Source of the DNA: Dechloromonas denitrificans
GTDB lineage: Bacteria; Pseudomonadota; Gammaproteobacteria; Burkholderiales; Rhodocyclaceae
Direction: 5' to 3'
Assembly (NCBI RefSeq): GCF_001551835.1
Contig: NZ_LODL01000013.1
Location: forward strand, 248,711 to 312,710
DNA length: 64,000 nucleotides
The notes under the pieces were generated by a model. That model ran no database searches. It was not told the DNA's origin and saw only the letters and a list, made by a program, of their open reading frames with translations. Of the stretch, positions 48,286 through 57,800 are shown piece by piece; within the stretch, counting starts at the first letter, position 1, and each line of letters begins with the position of its first letter. The position numbers and the translations under genes are program-made.

Positions 48286-49418
48286 TCTACCTGCTGCTGA
48301 CCTGGCTGGCCGCCCCCCTACTCTGGTGGCGTGCCGCACGCCGTCATCCGGGCGAGAGCAGCCGTATCCTGGTCATCCAGACCGCCAAGATCGGCGATTT
48401 CGTGGCGACGACCCCGGTTTTTCGTGCCTTGCGCAATCGCCTGCCGCAGGTCGAGATCGTTGCCCTGCTGCACCCGGTCAATGTGCCGCTGGCCGAGGGT
48501 CTGGACAGTATCGACCGGATCATCGCTTTGCCGAAACCGGGTTTCAAGGGCTGGGCCGGCAAGCGCTGGCTGCTCGACCAACTGGCCGAAGGCTACGACG
48601 GTGTGCTCGTCCTCAGCCCCAATCTGACGACCTTGCTCGCCCCCTTCTGGGCCGGTGTGCCGCAACGTGTTTCGGTGCTGGCTGACCGCCGCCAGGGCAG
48701 CGCCCGCCTGGCCTGGCCGTTCCTGACGCATGGCGAGGCGCATGTCAGCGGCCGCCTGTTCCGTGAAACGGCCTTGCGTGCCCTGGCCGGCTTCGGGGTC
48801 AGCATCGATGCCGGCTTGCTTGCCTTGGTCAATGAAATCCCCCGTACCGCCAGCGGCGAGATGAAGGCACAGGTGCTGCTCGGCACCGCGCCGCGACCGC
48901 TGGTCGGTCTCGGCCTCGGCGCCGGCAATCGGATGAAAGCGCTGGCACCCGAGCAATTGCAGGCCTTGGCGCTCGGCCTTGCCGAGCGGACGGCGGCGAC
49001 CCTGGTCCTGATCGGCACCGTCGAGGACAGCTTGGCCGCGACCGAAGTGCTCGCCGCATTGCCGGCCGGTCGGGCGATCGATAGCACCGGGCAATGCAGC
49101 CTGGCCGAACTGCCGGCGCTGCTCGGCGAACTGGATTGCTTTGTCGGCGTCGATTCCGGCGCCACCTACATGGCCGATGCGCTGGGTGTGCCGGTCGTCG
49201 ATTTCATGGGCCCGGCCGATGCCGACGACCAGCGACCGATCGGGTCGCAGGCCGTGGTCATCCGCAGCGCCGAGCCTTGCGCCCCCTGTTCGCACGCCTT
49301 TGATGCGCCGTACCGCTGCCATCTGGGGACGCGGGCTTGCATCAGTCATGCACCGGTGGATAAATTGATTGGCATAGTCTCGAACATACTAACTTCGAAG
49401 TTGGCCGCGGAAAAATGA
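48282..49418 (+). CDS. GT9 heptosyltransferase-like protein
   Basis: A 378-residue GT9 enzyme from GTG 48282 with an unusual hydrophobic N-terminus (MIYLLLTWLAAPLLWWRAAR) that may anchor it to the membrane before the normal GT9 start (RILVIQTAKIGDFVATTPVF). The donor site is CFVGVDSGATYMADALGVPV, with Thr-Tyr where other family members have Met-His. This is the last gene of clearly high-GC composition in the cluster. Confidence 0.85.
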   Translation: MIYLLLTWLAAPLLWWRAARRHPGESSRILVIQTAKIGDFVATTPVFRALRNRLPQVEIVALLHPVNVPLAEGLDSIDRIIALPKPGFKGWAGKRWLLDQLAEGYDGVLVLSPNLTTLLAPFWAGVPQRVSVLADRRQGSARLAWPFLTHGEAHVSGRLFRETALRALAGFGVSIDAGLLALVNEIPRTASGEMKAQVLLGTAPRPLVGLGLGAGNRMKALAPEQLQALALGLAERTAATLVLIGTVEDSLAATEVLAALPAGRAIDSTGQCSLAELPALLGELDCFVGVDSGATYMADALGVPVVDFMGPADADDQRPIGSQAVVIRSAEPCAPCSHAFDAPYRCHLGTRACISHAPVDKLIGIVSNILTSKLAAEK

Positions 49419-50239
49419 AAGCTTTTGTACTGAATCTTGAGCGACACACCGAGCGTCGCGACGCTATTGAACAGCAGTTGAAGACTCGCGAAATTGAATT
49501 TGAAATCCTGAGTGCGGTGGATGGACAGTGCTTATCTGCAGATACCCTTGATTCTGTCTATTCTCCTTCGAAGACACAGGCCTTTCTCGGCCGACAATTA
49601 ACAAAGGGGGAAATTGGGTGTGTGATGAGCCACTGCATGGCTCTACGTCGGGTGGTGTCCGATAATTTATCGGCAGCCCTGATTCTTGAGGATGATGCAT
49701 TTATTAGCCCTATGGTAAAAAATATCATCGATTCTCTCGATGGTTCCATTTTGTCGGGGGATTATGATGTTTGTCTGCTGACTCATGTTGCCAAATACTC
49801 CGAGTGGAGTTCAAGGCAGATTTCGGGAACAGAAAGCTTTCTGGTTCCTGTGGTTGATGCGTATTTGGGTTCGGGTTATGTCGTGACCAATCGTGGAGCA
49901 AGGCGAGTAATCGACTATTTCTCGACGATTTATCATCCATTCGATTACTGGAATACATTCCGGCGAAAACGTGTGATTGAAGTCAAGGCAATTGTGCCTT
50001 ATGTGATCGGACAATCTGAGCTGAGTACTATCTCAGAACTCGACGAGGAGCGGCGGCGTATTTCGGCTGGTGTATCTTTCGGGCTAATTGAGAGTCTGAA
50101 GCGCGTTGTGCGGCGGGTGATATACGAAAAATTTATATATCAAATAGTTAAGCCGATACTGAGAATTCGTCGCCAACCCAAAGGGGGGCTTGAGAAAAAA
50201 TTCGATGTATCTCAGGGCAGAAAGCTCAAAGCAGAGTAG
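49415..50239 (+). CDS. GT25-family LPS glycosyltransferase (LgtB/LpsA-like)
   Basis: A 274-residue protein with GT25 motifs: KAFVLNLERHTERRDAIEQQ at the N-terminus, LTKGEIGCVMSHCMALRRVV and the DxD-like ALILEDDAFIS. These enzymes add galactose or related sugars to LPS oligosaccharide. The C-terminal 60 residues are basic. Its bases are clearly AT-richer than the preceding genes although the start overlaps the GT9 stop by 4 bp. Confidence 0.87.
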   Translation: MKAFVLNLERHTERRDAIEQQLKTREIEFEILSAVDGQCLSADTLDSVYSPSKTQAFLGRQLTKGEIGCVMSHCMALRRVVSDNLSAALILEDDAFISPMVKNIIDSLDGSILSGDYDVCLLTHVAKYSEWSSRQISGTESFLVPVVDAYLGSGYVVTNRGARRVIDYFSTIYHPFDYWNTFRRKRVIEVKAIVPYVIGQSELSTISELDEERRRISAGVSFGLIESLKRVVRRVIYEKFIYQIVKPILRIRRQPKGGLEKKFDVSQGRKLKAE

Positions 50240-50287
50240 TTCAGATAACTTTCAATTGCTTAAAACAAAAAATATTATCGGGAAAGC

Positions 50288-51061
50288 ATGGCGCCTGTGA
50301 ATCCAAAAATTGTCATTATCAATTTGCTGCGCTCTAAGGAGAGACGAGAACGGGTCATCAAGCATCTGGAGACGCTAGGTCTGATGGGTGAAGTGTTTTC
50401 GGCAATTGATGGACGGCAACTGCCAGAAGATGAGATAGCTGCTGTTTATAATGCAGAAAGAGCCAAAACAACCGAGTGGGGTGAGTTGACGCGGGGTGAG
50501 ATTGGTTGTGCTCTCAGCCATCGGGCTATTTGGCAAAAGTTGATCGATTCGCATGATGCGGGCTGGCTGATTATTGAAGATGACGCTGTTCTGCCTACAG
50601 ATCTGCCCATCTGGCTGCAACGATTGTCTGAGCTGGCGAGAAATGGTGATGTCATCCCGTTAGTTAAGACCAGCCCGACGCCGTATTTTTTTAGAAAAGT
50701 AAAACTGGACTCCCGCTGGCTGGTTTATCCCAATCAGTCGTTTATCGCTGCTACCGCCTATTACATAACCCCTCTCGCTGCTCGTCGCTTGCTCGAGGCG
50801 TCGACGCCAATCTGGTTCCCTATCGATTGCTGGTACAGTACGCCGGGTTTCAAGGGAGTTACCCCTGTGCGGGCTGTTTGGCCAGAAGCGGTTGGCGTGC
50901 TCGATGAAAGTGTTGAGGCATCAACCATCGGGTTTCGTGAGGCTCACGACCTGAGTAGAAGAAAAGCCCCCGTGCAAAGAGGTTATTTACGCCAGCAATA
51001 CGGAAGATTTCGACGCTATATTAAGAATCGCTTTATCGTTAAGCCGGTTCGTTTCGACTGA
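50288..51061 (+). CDS. Second GT25-family LPS glycosyltransferase
   Basis: A 257-residue paralogue of the preceding gene product: KIVIINLLRSKERRERVIKH, GELTRGEIGCALSHRAIWQK and LIIEDDAVL. The two share motifs but little else, so they are old duplicates or separate acquisitions rather than a recent copy. The 48-bp gap before it is AT-rich with no clear signal. Confidence 0.87.
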   Translation: MAPVNPKIVIINLLRSKERRERVIKHLETLGLMGEVFSAIDGRQLPEDEIAAVYNAERAKTTEWGELTRGEIGCALSHRAIWQKLIDSHDAGWLIIEDDAVLPTDLPIWLQRLSELARNGDVIPLVKTSPTPYFFRKVKLDSRWLVYPNQSFIAATAYYITPLAARRLLEASTPIWFPIDCWYSTPGFKGVTPVRAVWPEAVGVLDESVEASTIGFREAHDLSRRKAPVQRGYLRQQYGRFRRYIKNRFIVKPVRFD

Positions 51062-51071
51062 TCGAGGCACA

Positions 51072-52286
51072 ATGAATCGCTTGCTTGCCCGAGTGCGCCA
51101 TAGGCTGCCTCTATTAACGGAAATATCTCTTCTGCTCTTTCTGTTCGGCCTCTTTTTTCCGGTCAAGGCTGCACAATCTGTCGGCTGGGCAGGATTATGT
51201 CTCACCGGTCTCCTATCGCTAAGTAACAGGTCTCTGACGAGTCGGGACCGGTCTTGGGTAGTTGCATGTCTATTGATGCTGGCGTCGGGATGGTGGGGGA
51301 TGCAAGTGGCATCTGATCCTAAAGGGAGCTGGACTGCATTCTGGAGTTACCAAATGATAGGGAAGGGGTTTTTCGGTGCTCTGGCCCTGTCGTCGACCCG
51401 CTTTTCTGCCGAGCAAATTCGGCGTTTGCTTATTTTTCTATTGCTGATGCTGGTGGCCAGAAATATCGCAATGGTTATTTATGGTTATCAGCATCCAGTA
51501 TTTCTTGGCGGCACGGAGTATGCCGTTGAAGAATTTTTGCTCGGCTACCGCAGACAAGGTGATCATTTGCTGGTGTTGTTCCCATTTATTCTTGCCGCTG
51601 CGTTCGTATGGGAAAAATACAAAAATGTGGTGTTGAGCCTGATGTGCGTGGAAATTCTATTGCTTGCCTCAACTGGGTGGCGCGGTGCCTGGATGGGGTT
51701 CGCAGGAGGGTGTCTAATGCTTCTCGTGATGTTTAGAGCATGGGGTATGCTCGTGGTGCTTGCGATCGGGAGTATTGCTGTCGCTGTTATCGGTCTTGCT
51801 GCATCATCGACGAATATCGTGGCGATGGCGATCAGCAGAGGCTTTGGTGACTCGAATCGCGTGAACATGGTGTGGAAGCCGGTGCTTGACATGTTGGCAC
51901 AGTCGAATTGGCAAGGGTACGGCTTTGGCCAGTCACGCTATCTCGAATTGATCTCCACCTATTCGGCGGTTCACCCTGAGAGGGCTATCCCGGTTTTAGG
52001 CGATGCGCACAATATGATTCTAAATTTCGCGATGGCGGCTGGATGGTTGGGGGCTTTCGCATTTGTCGTCACACTTGTTTGCGGCATGGTGCTATGCCTC
52101 CTGCGCCTTCGTGATAAGACCGTGTTTCCGGAACAAACGATCTTGCTTGCGGGTACAGCTGCCGCCTGGTTGGCGACCTATGGTCTGCTTGGGCTGACTG
52201 ATCAGCCCCATTACAACAATCTGGCGGTGCTCGCAGTACTGACTTCGGTGGCCTTGGCCAGTAGCCGAACGGAGTTGCGCAGATGA
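51072..52286 (+). CDS. O-antigen ligase family membrane protein (WaaL/Wzy_C)
   Basis: A 404-residue protein with about 11-12 membrane helices. The Wzy_C loop has the functional Arg in LLASTGWRGAWMGFAGG and the His in GDAHNMILNFAMAAGWLG. It may ligate O-antigen to core, or act as polymerase; no wzx, wzy or wzz gene is seen, so the ligase reading is preferred but open. Confidence 0.82.
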   Translation: MNRLLARVRHRLPLLTEISLLLFLFGLFFPVKAAQSVGWAGLCLTGLLSLSNRSLTSRDRSWVVACLLMLASGWWGMQVASDPKGSWTAFWSYQMIGKGFFGALALSSTRFSAEQIRRLLIFLLLMLVARNIAMVIYGYQHPVFLGGTEYAVEEFLLGYRRQGDHLLVLFPFILAAAFVWEKYKNVVLSLMCVEILLLASTGWRGAWMGFAGGCLMLLVMFRAWGMLVVLAIGSIAVAVIGLAASSTNIVAMAISRGFGDSNRVNMVWKPVLDMLAQSNWQGYGFGQSRYLELISTYSAVHPERAIPVLGDAHNMILNFAMAAGWLGAFAFVVTLVCGMVLCLLRLRDKTVFPEQTILLAGTAAAWLATYGLLGLTDQPHYNNLAVLAVLTSVALASSRTELRR

Positions 52287-53281
52287 GGAGAATGTTTGTA
52301 GTAATACGCGACAAGCTGGGAGATTCAGTTATCGCCTTCCAGGCGCTCTCGGCCTATCGTATGGCTCATCCAGAGGATGACATCACGCTGATGGTGCATG
52401 AACATTACATGCCCTTGTTCGTTGGGGAAAGGGGATATCGTTTCGTGCCATACCATTCGTCACTGCGGGCCTTCGCGTGGGTGTTGTGGCAACGGATTAC
52501 CTTCCGCCGATTTGATGTTGTCTTGGTTCTGCGAGGTTCGGGGAGTAAGGTTGCTTGGATGGCACGCCTGTTGTCAGCGAAATTGCGGATTCATGCACTG
52601 AATCGCTATCCGGAGATTTTTCCGGATACGCCCACGGATCCCGGTCCGGCGCTGACATCTCATGAAACCCATATCGAAGCAGCTATGCGTTCCTTGCGCT
52701 CCTTGGATCCTGAGCTAGCTTATCCAAAGTACTTGCGTCTTCATGGCCTCGATGCCTATCGGCGGCCGGCGGAGGCTGTGGTCATCTGTCCGGTATCGGA
52801 CGAATTGCGCCGCACTCTTTCTCGTGATGACGTGATCAGGCTCTTGCCAGTTATCCGGATTCGTCATCCAGGAAAAAAAATATGGATTCTTGTTCGTCAA
52901 AGTGGTGATGAGGGTTTTGTCGCAGGTGATTTTGAAGGGGCAGAGGTCCGCGCATTTGAGTCGATCATTCCGCTGTTGAAGATTTTTGGCCTTGCTGCTG
53001 CTTATTACGGCGTTGATACCGGGCTCTATCATGTGGCTGCGGCAATGGGGATTCCTGCAGTTGTCTTCTTTGGCCCGAGTCAGCCGTACAAGGTCGTTCT
53101 GCCTGGGCAGATGACGGAGTCTGTCCGACTGGGGGCGCTTGGTGAGAGTCATTGCGATAACAAAGAATGCACAACACCCGCCTGCATTCATAAGGTGATT
53201 GCCGACTGGTCTGCAACTCCATCGGAGAATGTGTTTCCGGAGCGATGTCCCCTATCACCTGATTTACGGGATATCGTATAA
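52283..53281 (+). CDS. GT9 heptosyltransferase-like protein, AT-rich
   Basis: A 332-residue GT9 protein: MFVVIRDKLGDSVIAFQALS at the start and YYGVDTGLYHVAAAMGIPAV, VFFGPSQPYK as donor site. Ends with Cys-rich HCDNKECTTPACIHKV, a feature shared with other GT9 members here. It overlaps the ligase stop by 4 bp and has the AT-richer composition of the inserted block. Confidence 0.85.
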   Translation: MRRMFVVIRDKLGDSVIAFQALSAYRMAHPEDDITLMVHEHYMPLFVGERGYRFVPYHSSLRAFAWVLWQRITFRRFDVVLVLRGSGSKVAWMARLLSAKLRIHALNRYPEIFPDTPTDPGPALTSHETHIEAAMRSLRSLDPELAYPKYLRLHGLDAYRRPAEAVVICPVSDELRRTLSRDDVIRLLPVIRIRHPGKKIWILVRQSGDEGFVAGDFEGAEVRAFESIIPLLKIFGLAAAYYGVDTGLYHVAAAMGIPAVVFFGPSQPYKVVLPGQMTESVRLGALGESHCDNKECTTPACIHKVIADWSATPSENVFPERCPLSPDLRDIV

Positions 53282-53292
53282 GAGTATTGGAT

Positions 53293-54318
53293 ATGAAAAT
53301 CCTCATCATCCGCCGCGACAACATTGGTGACCTGATCTGTACGACGCCCTTGTTCGAGTCCATCCGCCGGCAATATCCGCAGGCCTATATCGCGGCGCTG
53401 GTGAACAGCTACAACGAGCCGGCGATTGACGGCAATCCACATCTCGACGCCATCTTTGCCTACACCAAGGGCAAGCACGCGGCGGGCGAGTCGGTCTGGC
53501 AGGCCTATTGGCGGCGGGCGAAGCTCCTTTGGCAATTGCGCCAGATGAAGTTCAACTACGCCATTCTGGCGACCAGCGGTTTTGCCGGCCGTTCGCTGAA
53601 ACTGGCCAGGATGCTGGCGCCCGAGCATATTGTCGGCTTCGTCACTGAACAGGCGAGTTCGGCCCGCATCGATCAGGCCATTCCACATGCCGATGGCGGT
53701 GCGCTGCATGAAACCGAAGACATGTTCCGGCTGCTGGCGCCGCTCGGCATTTCCGGCCCGATTCCGGCGTTGACCGTTGCTGCCGATGCGGCACAGGCCA
53801 CCGCCTTGCGCCAGCAACTGCCGACGGCGGTCGCCCAGGGAAATGGCCCGCTGGTCGCCCTTCACATCAGCGCGCGCAAGGAAAAACAGCGCTGGCCGGT
53901 GGAGCGTTTCAGCGAATTGGCACACCGCCTGCACGCCCAGCATGGGGCGCGTTTCCTGGTCTTCTGGTCGCCGGGCGACGAGAACAATCCCTTCCATCCC
54001 GGTGACGACGGCAAGGCGGCGCGCCTGCTGGCGGCGCTGGCCGATCTGCCGGCGGCGCCACTGCGTACCGAGCATCTGTCGGAACTGATCGCTGGCCTGT
54101 CGCTGTGCGATGCGGCGGTGCTCTCCGACGGCGGTGCGATGCACGTCGCAGCCGGCCTCGGCAAGCCGCTGGTCTGCTTCTTCGGCAATTCGTCGGCGGC
54201 GCGCTGGCACCCGTGGGGCGTGCCCTACGAGTTGCTGCAAAAGCCGTCGCGCGATGTTTCCGAAATCAGCGTCGACGAGACCGTCGACGCCTTCGGCCGG
54301 CTGCTCGCTCGGCGCTAG
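53293..54318 (+). CDS. GT9 heptosyltransferase-like protein
   Basis: From ATG 53293 (TTG 53287 is possible) a 341-residue GT9 enzyme: MKILIIRRDNIGDLICTTPL, then ALHISARKEKQRWPVERFSE and VLSDGGAMHVAAGLGKPLVC with FFGNSSAARWHPWGVP. GC content and codon use return to the chromosomal norm, so this gene probably marks the right edge of the original core locus. It overlaps the convergent polA end by 4 bp. Confidence 0.88.
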   Translation: MKILIIRRDNIGDLICTTPLFESIRRQYPQAYIAALVNSYNEPAIDGNPHLDAIFAYTKGKHAAGESVWQAYWRRAKLLWQLRQMKFNYAILATSGFAGRSLKLARMLAPEHIVGFVTEQASSARIDQAIPHADGGALHETEDMFRLLAPLGISGPIPALTVAADAAQATALRQQLPTAVAQGNGPLVALHISARKEKQRWPVERFSELAHRLHAQHGARFLVFWSPGDENNPFHPGDDGKAARLLAALADLPAAPLRTEHLSELIAGLSLCDAAVLSDGGAMHVAAGLGKPLVCFFGNSSAARWHPWGVPYELLQKPSRDVSEISVDETVDAFGRLLARR

Positions 54319-57035
54319 TGCGCCGCTTCCCAGTTCGGCCCGACGCCGACTTCGACGACCAGCGGTACCTTCAACTCGGCGACCTGGCCCATCAGGCGCG
54401 GCAGCTGCAGGCGGACCTCGTTCAGTTCGCCATCCGGCACTTCGAGGACCAGTTCGTCATGCACCTGCAGCACGAGGCGGGATTGCAGGGCTGATCTTTC
54501 CAGCCAGTTCTGGACGGCGATCATCGACATCTTGATCAGGTCGGCCGCCGTGCCCTGCATCGGCGCATTGATTGCGGCCCGCTCGGCGCCCTGGCGGCGA
54601 TTGCCGTTGCTCGAGCGGATATCCGGGAACCACAGTCGGCGGCCGAAGGCGGTTTCGACGTAGCCGGTCTGGCGAGCGGCCTCGCGGGCTTCTTCCATGT
54701 AGCGGGCAACGCCCGGGTAACGGTTGAAATAGCGCTCGATGTAGGTCTGCGCCGCGCTGCGTTCCAGGCCGAGCTGGCGGGCCAGGCCGAAGGCGCTCAT
54801 GCCGTAGATCAGGCCGAAATTGATGCTCTTGGCGACGCGGCGCTGGTCGGGGCCGACTTCGAGCGGCGTGACGCCGAAAATTTCGCCGGCGGTGGCGCGG
54901 TGCACGTCCTCGCCTTGGGCAAAAGCCTCGAGCAGGCGCTCGTCACTCGAGAGGTGCGCCATGATGCGCAGTTCGATCTGCGAATAGTCGGCCGAGACGA
55001 TGCTGCTGCCTGCCGGGGCGATGAAGGCGGTGCGGATTTTCCGGCCTTCCTCGCTGCGTACCGGAATGTTCTGCAGGTTGGGGTCGCTCGAGGCGAGGCG
55101 CCCGGTAACGACGGCCGCCTGCGAGAAGTGAGTATGCACTCGCCCGGTCTGTTGATTGACCATGCGTGGCAGTTTGTCGGTGTAGGTGCCCTTGAGCTTG
55201 GACAGGCTGCGGTGTTCAAGCAGCAGCTTGGGCAGCGGGTAGTCGAGGGCCAGTTCGGTCAGCACTTCCTCATCGGTTGACGGGCCGCCGGACGGGGTTT
55301 TCTTCTTGACCGGCAGACCCTGCTTTTCGAACAGGATCTCGGCCAGCTGCTTTGGCGAAGCGAGGTTGAACGGCTGCCCGGCCAGCTCGTAGGCCTGGGC
55401 TTCGAGCGCCATGATCTTCTGGCCCATTTCATGGCTTTGCCGTGAAAGCACGCTGCTGTCTATCAGGATGCCGTTGCGTTCGATCTGCCAGATCACCTGG
55501 CGGGCCGGCATTTCGAGCTCGTGGTAAATGTAGGAGAGGCCTTGTTCGCCGGCAAACTGCGGATGTAGCGCCTGATGGACGCGCAGAGTGACGTCGGCGT
55601 CCTCGGCGGCGTAGGTGGCGGCTCGTTCGAGATCGACCTGGTCGAAGCCGATCTGCTTGGCGCCCTTGCCGCACAGCTCTTCGTAGGCGATGGTGTCCAG
55701 CCCGAGGTGGCGGCTGCACAACTGGCCGAGGTCGTGGCCCTTGTCGGACTCGAGGACGTAACTCTGCAGCATGGTGTCGTGGGCGATGCCGGCCAGCACG
55801 ATGTCGTGGTTGGCGAAGACATGCTGGTCGTACTTGGCGTTCTGCAGCACTTTCCGGCGGTCGACCGCCTCCAGCCACGGTTTTAGCCGGGCGAGCACGG
55901 CCTCGCGCGGCAACTGGTCGGCGACACCGGGCGCGGTGTGGGCGAGCGGGATGTAGCAGGCTTCGCCGGCCTTGACCGACAGCGAGATGCCGACGATGCG
56001 GGCGGCGAAGGAATCGAGGCTGGTCGTTTCGGTATCGAGCGCGGTCAGTTCGGCACTTTCGATCTTGTTTAGCCAGATTTCGAATTGCGGCCAGGTCAGC
56101 ACCGTTTCATAGCTGACCGCGATCGCTTCGGCCGGCGCTGCCGGTGCGGCGGCCAAACCTTCCCTGGGCGGCACGGCGGCAGCCGCTTCTGGGCCGTCGA
56201 TCTCGGCCAGCCAGGAGCGGAACTGGTAGCGGGTATAGAGTTCGCGCAGGGTGTCGGTGTCGCGTGCGGTCGTGACCAGGCTGGTCGGTGCCGGTAGGTT
56301 CGACAGGTCGCAGGCGACAGTGACCAGCTTCTTGCCGAGCGGCAGGAAGCCGAGGTGGTCGCGCAGGTTCTGGCCGACGACGCCGCCGATCTGGTCGGCA
56401 TGGGCGACGATTTCGTCGAGCGAGCCGTACTGGTTCAGCCACTTCAGTGCTGTCTTCGGGCCGCACTTGGCGACGCCCGGTACGCCGTCGACCGTGTCGC
56501 CGACCAGCGCCAGGTAATCGACGATCTTGCCCGGCGGCACGCCGAACTTGGCTTCGACGCCGGCTTCGTCGAGCAGTTCGTTGCTCATCGTGTTGTACCA
56601 GCGGACCAGTGGGTTGACCAATTGGGTCAGGTCCTTGTCACCGGTCGAAATCAGCGTTTCGATGCCGTCCACCGTCGCCTTCGTCGCCAGCGTGCCGATC
56701 ACGTCGTCAGCCTCGACGCCGTCGACCATCAGCAGCGGCCAGCCGGCGGCCTGGATGGCGGCGTGCAGCGGTTCGATCTGGCTGACCATCTCGGGCGGCA
56801 TTGGCGGCCGGTGGGCCTTGTATTCCGGATACCAGTCGTCGCGGAAGGTCTTGCCCTTGGCGTCGAAGACAACGGCCTTGTAGTCTGCCTTGTAGTCGCT
56901 TTCCAGCCGGCGTAGCATGTTCAAAACGCCGTAGATGGCGCCCGTCGGCTCGCCAGCCTTGTTGCGCAGGTCGGGCAGGGCGTGGAAAGCACGATAGAGA
57001 TAGGACGAACCGTCCACCAACAATAAGAGAGGCAT
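54315..57035 (-). CDS. polA: DNA polymerase I
   Basis: A 906-residue enzyme with all three activities. The 5'-3' nuclease (about 1-290) has LLLVDGSSYLYRAFHALPDL and SKYK-type acidic sites; the 3'-5' exonuclease has LTALDTETTSLDSFAARIVG; the polymerase has motif A SIVSADYSQIELRIMAHLSS, motif B RRVAKSINFGLIYGMSAFGL and motif C VLQVHDELVLEVP. It removes RNA primers and fills repair gaps. Length is close to E. coli PolA (928). The start lies 3 bp from the divergent LOG gene. Confidence 0.98.
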   Translation of the reverse strand: MPLLLLVDGSSYLYRAFHALPDLRNKAGEPTGAIYGVLNMLRRLESDYKADYKAVVFDAKGKTFRDDWYPEYKAHRPPMPPEMVSQIEPLHAAIQAAGWPLLMVDGVEADDVIGTLATKATVDGIETLISTGDKDLTQLVNPLVRWYNTMSNELLDEAGVEAKFGVPPGKIVDYLALVGDTVDGVPGVAKCGPKTALKWLNQYGSLDEIVAHADQIGGVVGQNLRDHLGFLPLGKKLVTVACDLSNLPAPTSLVTTARDTDTLRELYTRYQFRSWLAEIDGPEAAAAVPPREGLAAAPAAPAEAIAVSYETVLTWPQFEIWLNKIESAELTALDTETTSLDSFAARIVGISLSVKAGEACYIPLAHTAPGVADQLPREAVLARLKPWLEAVDRRKVLQNAKYDQHVFANHDIVLAGIAHDTMLQSYVLESDKGHDLGQLCSRHLGLDTIAYEELCGKGAKQIGFDQVDLERAATYAAEDADVTLRVHQALHPQFAGEQGLSYIYHELEMPARQVIWQIERNGILIDSSVLSRQSHEMGQKIMALEAQAYELAGQPFNLASPKQLAEILFEKQGLPVKKKTPSGGPSTDEEVLTELALDYPLPKLLLEHRSLSKLKGTYTDKLPRMVNQQTGRVHTHFSQAAVVTGRLASSDPNLQNIPVRSEEGRKIRTAFIAPAGSSIVSADYSQIELRIMAHLSSDERLLEAFAQGEDVHRATAGEIFGVTPLEVGPDQRRVAKSINFGLIYGMSAFGLARQLGLERSAAQTYIERYFNRYPGVARYMEEAREAARQTGYVETAFGRRLWFPDIRSSNGNRRQGAERAAINAPMQGTAADLIKMSMIAVQNWLERSALQSRLVLQVHDELVLEVPDGELNEVRLQLPRLMGQVAELKVPLVVEVGVGPNWEAAH

Positions 57036-57038
57036 AAC

Positions 57039-57767
57039 GTGACTGAGAGCGATAAGCTGGTGATGGGGGTCGAGACCGAGGCCATGCTGAAAAGCACGAC
57101 GGCCCGCGAGTCGTGGCGGATTTTCGGCATTATGTCAGAGTTCGTCGAGGCAACTGAGCGTCTGGCGGCGATCAAGCCGGCCGTGACCTTGTTCGGCAGC
57201 GCCCGCGTCCGTCCGGACTCGCCGTATTACATGCTGACCGAGCAGACGGCGCGCCTGCTCTCCGATTCCGGTTTTTCGGTAATCTCCGGCGGCGGCCCCG
57301 GCATCATGGAAGCGGCCAACAAGGGCGCCTTCTTCGGCAAGTCGCCGTCGGTCGGCCTCAATATCCAGTTGCCGCACGAACAGGCCAACAATCCCTATCA
57401 GGATATTTCGCAGACCTTCCGCCATTTCTTCGCCCGCAAGTACATGTTCGTCCGCTTCGCCAGCGCCTATGTCGTTATGCCGGGCGGTTTCGGTACGCTG
57501 GACGAGCTGATGGAAGCACTGACCCTGATCCAGACCGGCAAGGCGCGCAAGATCCCGCTCATTCTGGTTTGCTCCGAATTCTGGGGCGGCATGATCGACT
57601 GGTTCAAGGACCGGCTGGTCAGCGAAGGCATGGTCGATCCGGAAGACATGAACCTGATCCAGTTGATCGACGAGCCGGAAAAAGTGGTCGAGGCCATTTT
57701 CAAGCATTACGAGGCTCGCCCCTTCGGCCCGCTGCCGAACGAGCACGAGATGATGCTCAACCTGTAA
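57039..57767 (+). CDS. LOG-family protein (TIGR00730-type nucleotide 5'-monophosphate phosphoribohydrolase)
   Basis: A 242-residue protein with both LOG motifs: ISGGGPGIMEAANKG and VMPGGFGTLDELMEAL. Such proteins hydrolyse cytokinin-like or other nucleoside monophosphates to base and ribose phosphate. The N-terminal TARESWRIFGIMSEFVEATE is typical of the longer proteobacterial subgroup, so the GTG at 57039 is acceptable, though ATG 57063 or 57084 would also preserve that part. Confidence 0.88.
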   Translation: MTESDKLVMGVETEAMLKSTTARESWRIFGIMSEFVEATERLAAIKPAVTLFGSARVRPDSPYYMLTEQTARLLSDSGFSVISGGGPGIMEAANKGAFFGKSPSVGLNIQLPHEQANNPYQDISQTFRHFFARKYMFVRFASAYVVMPGGFGTLDELMEALTLIQTGKARKIPLILVCSEFWGGMIDWFKDRLVSEGMVDPEDMNLIQLIDEPEKVVEAIFKHYEARPFGPLPNEHEMMLNL

Positions 57768-57800
57768 TAAAATCGGGTCTGAACCAACGAGGAATTTTTC

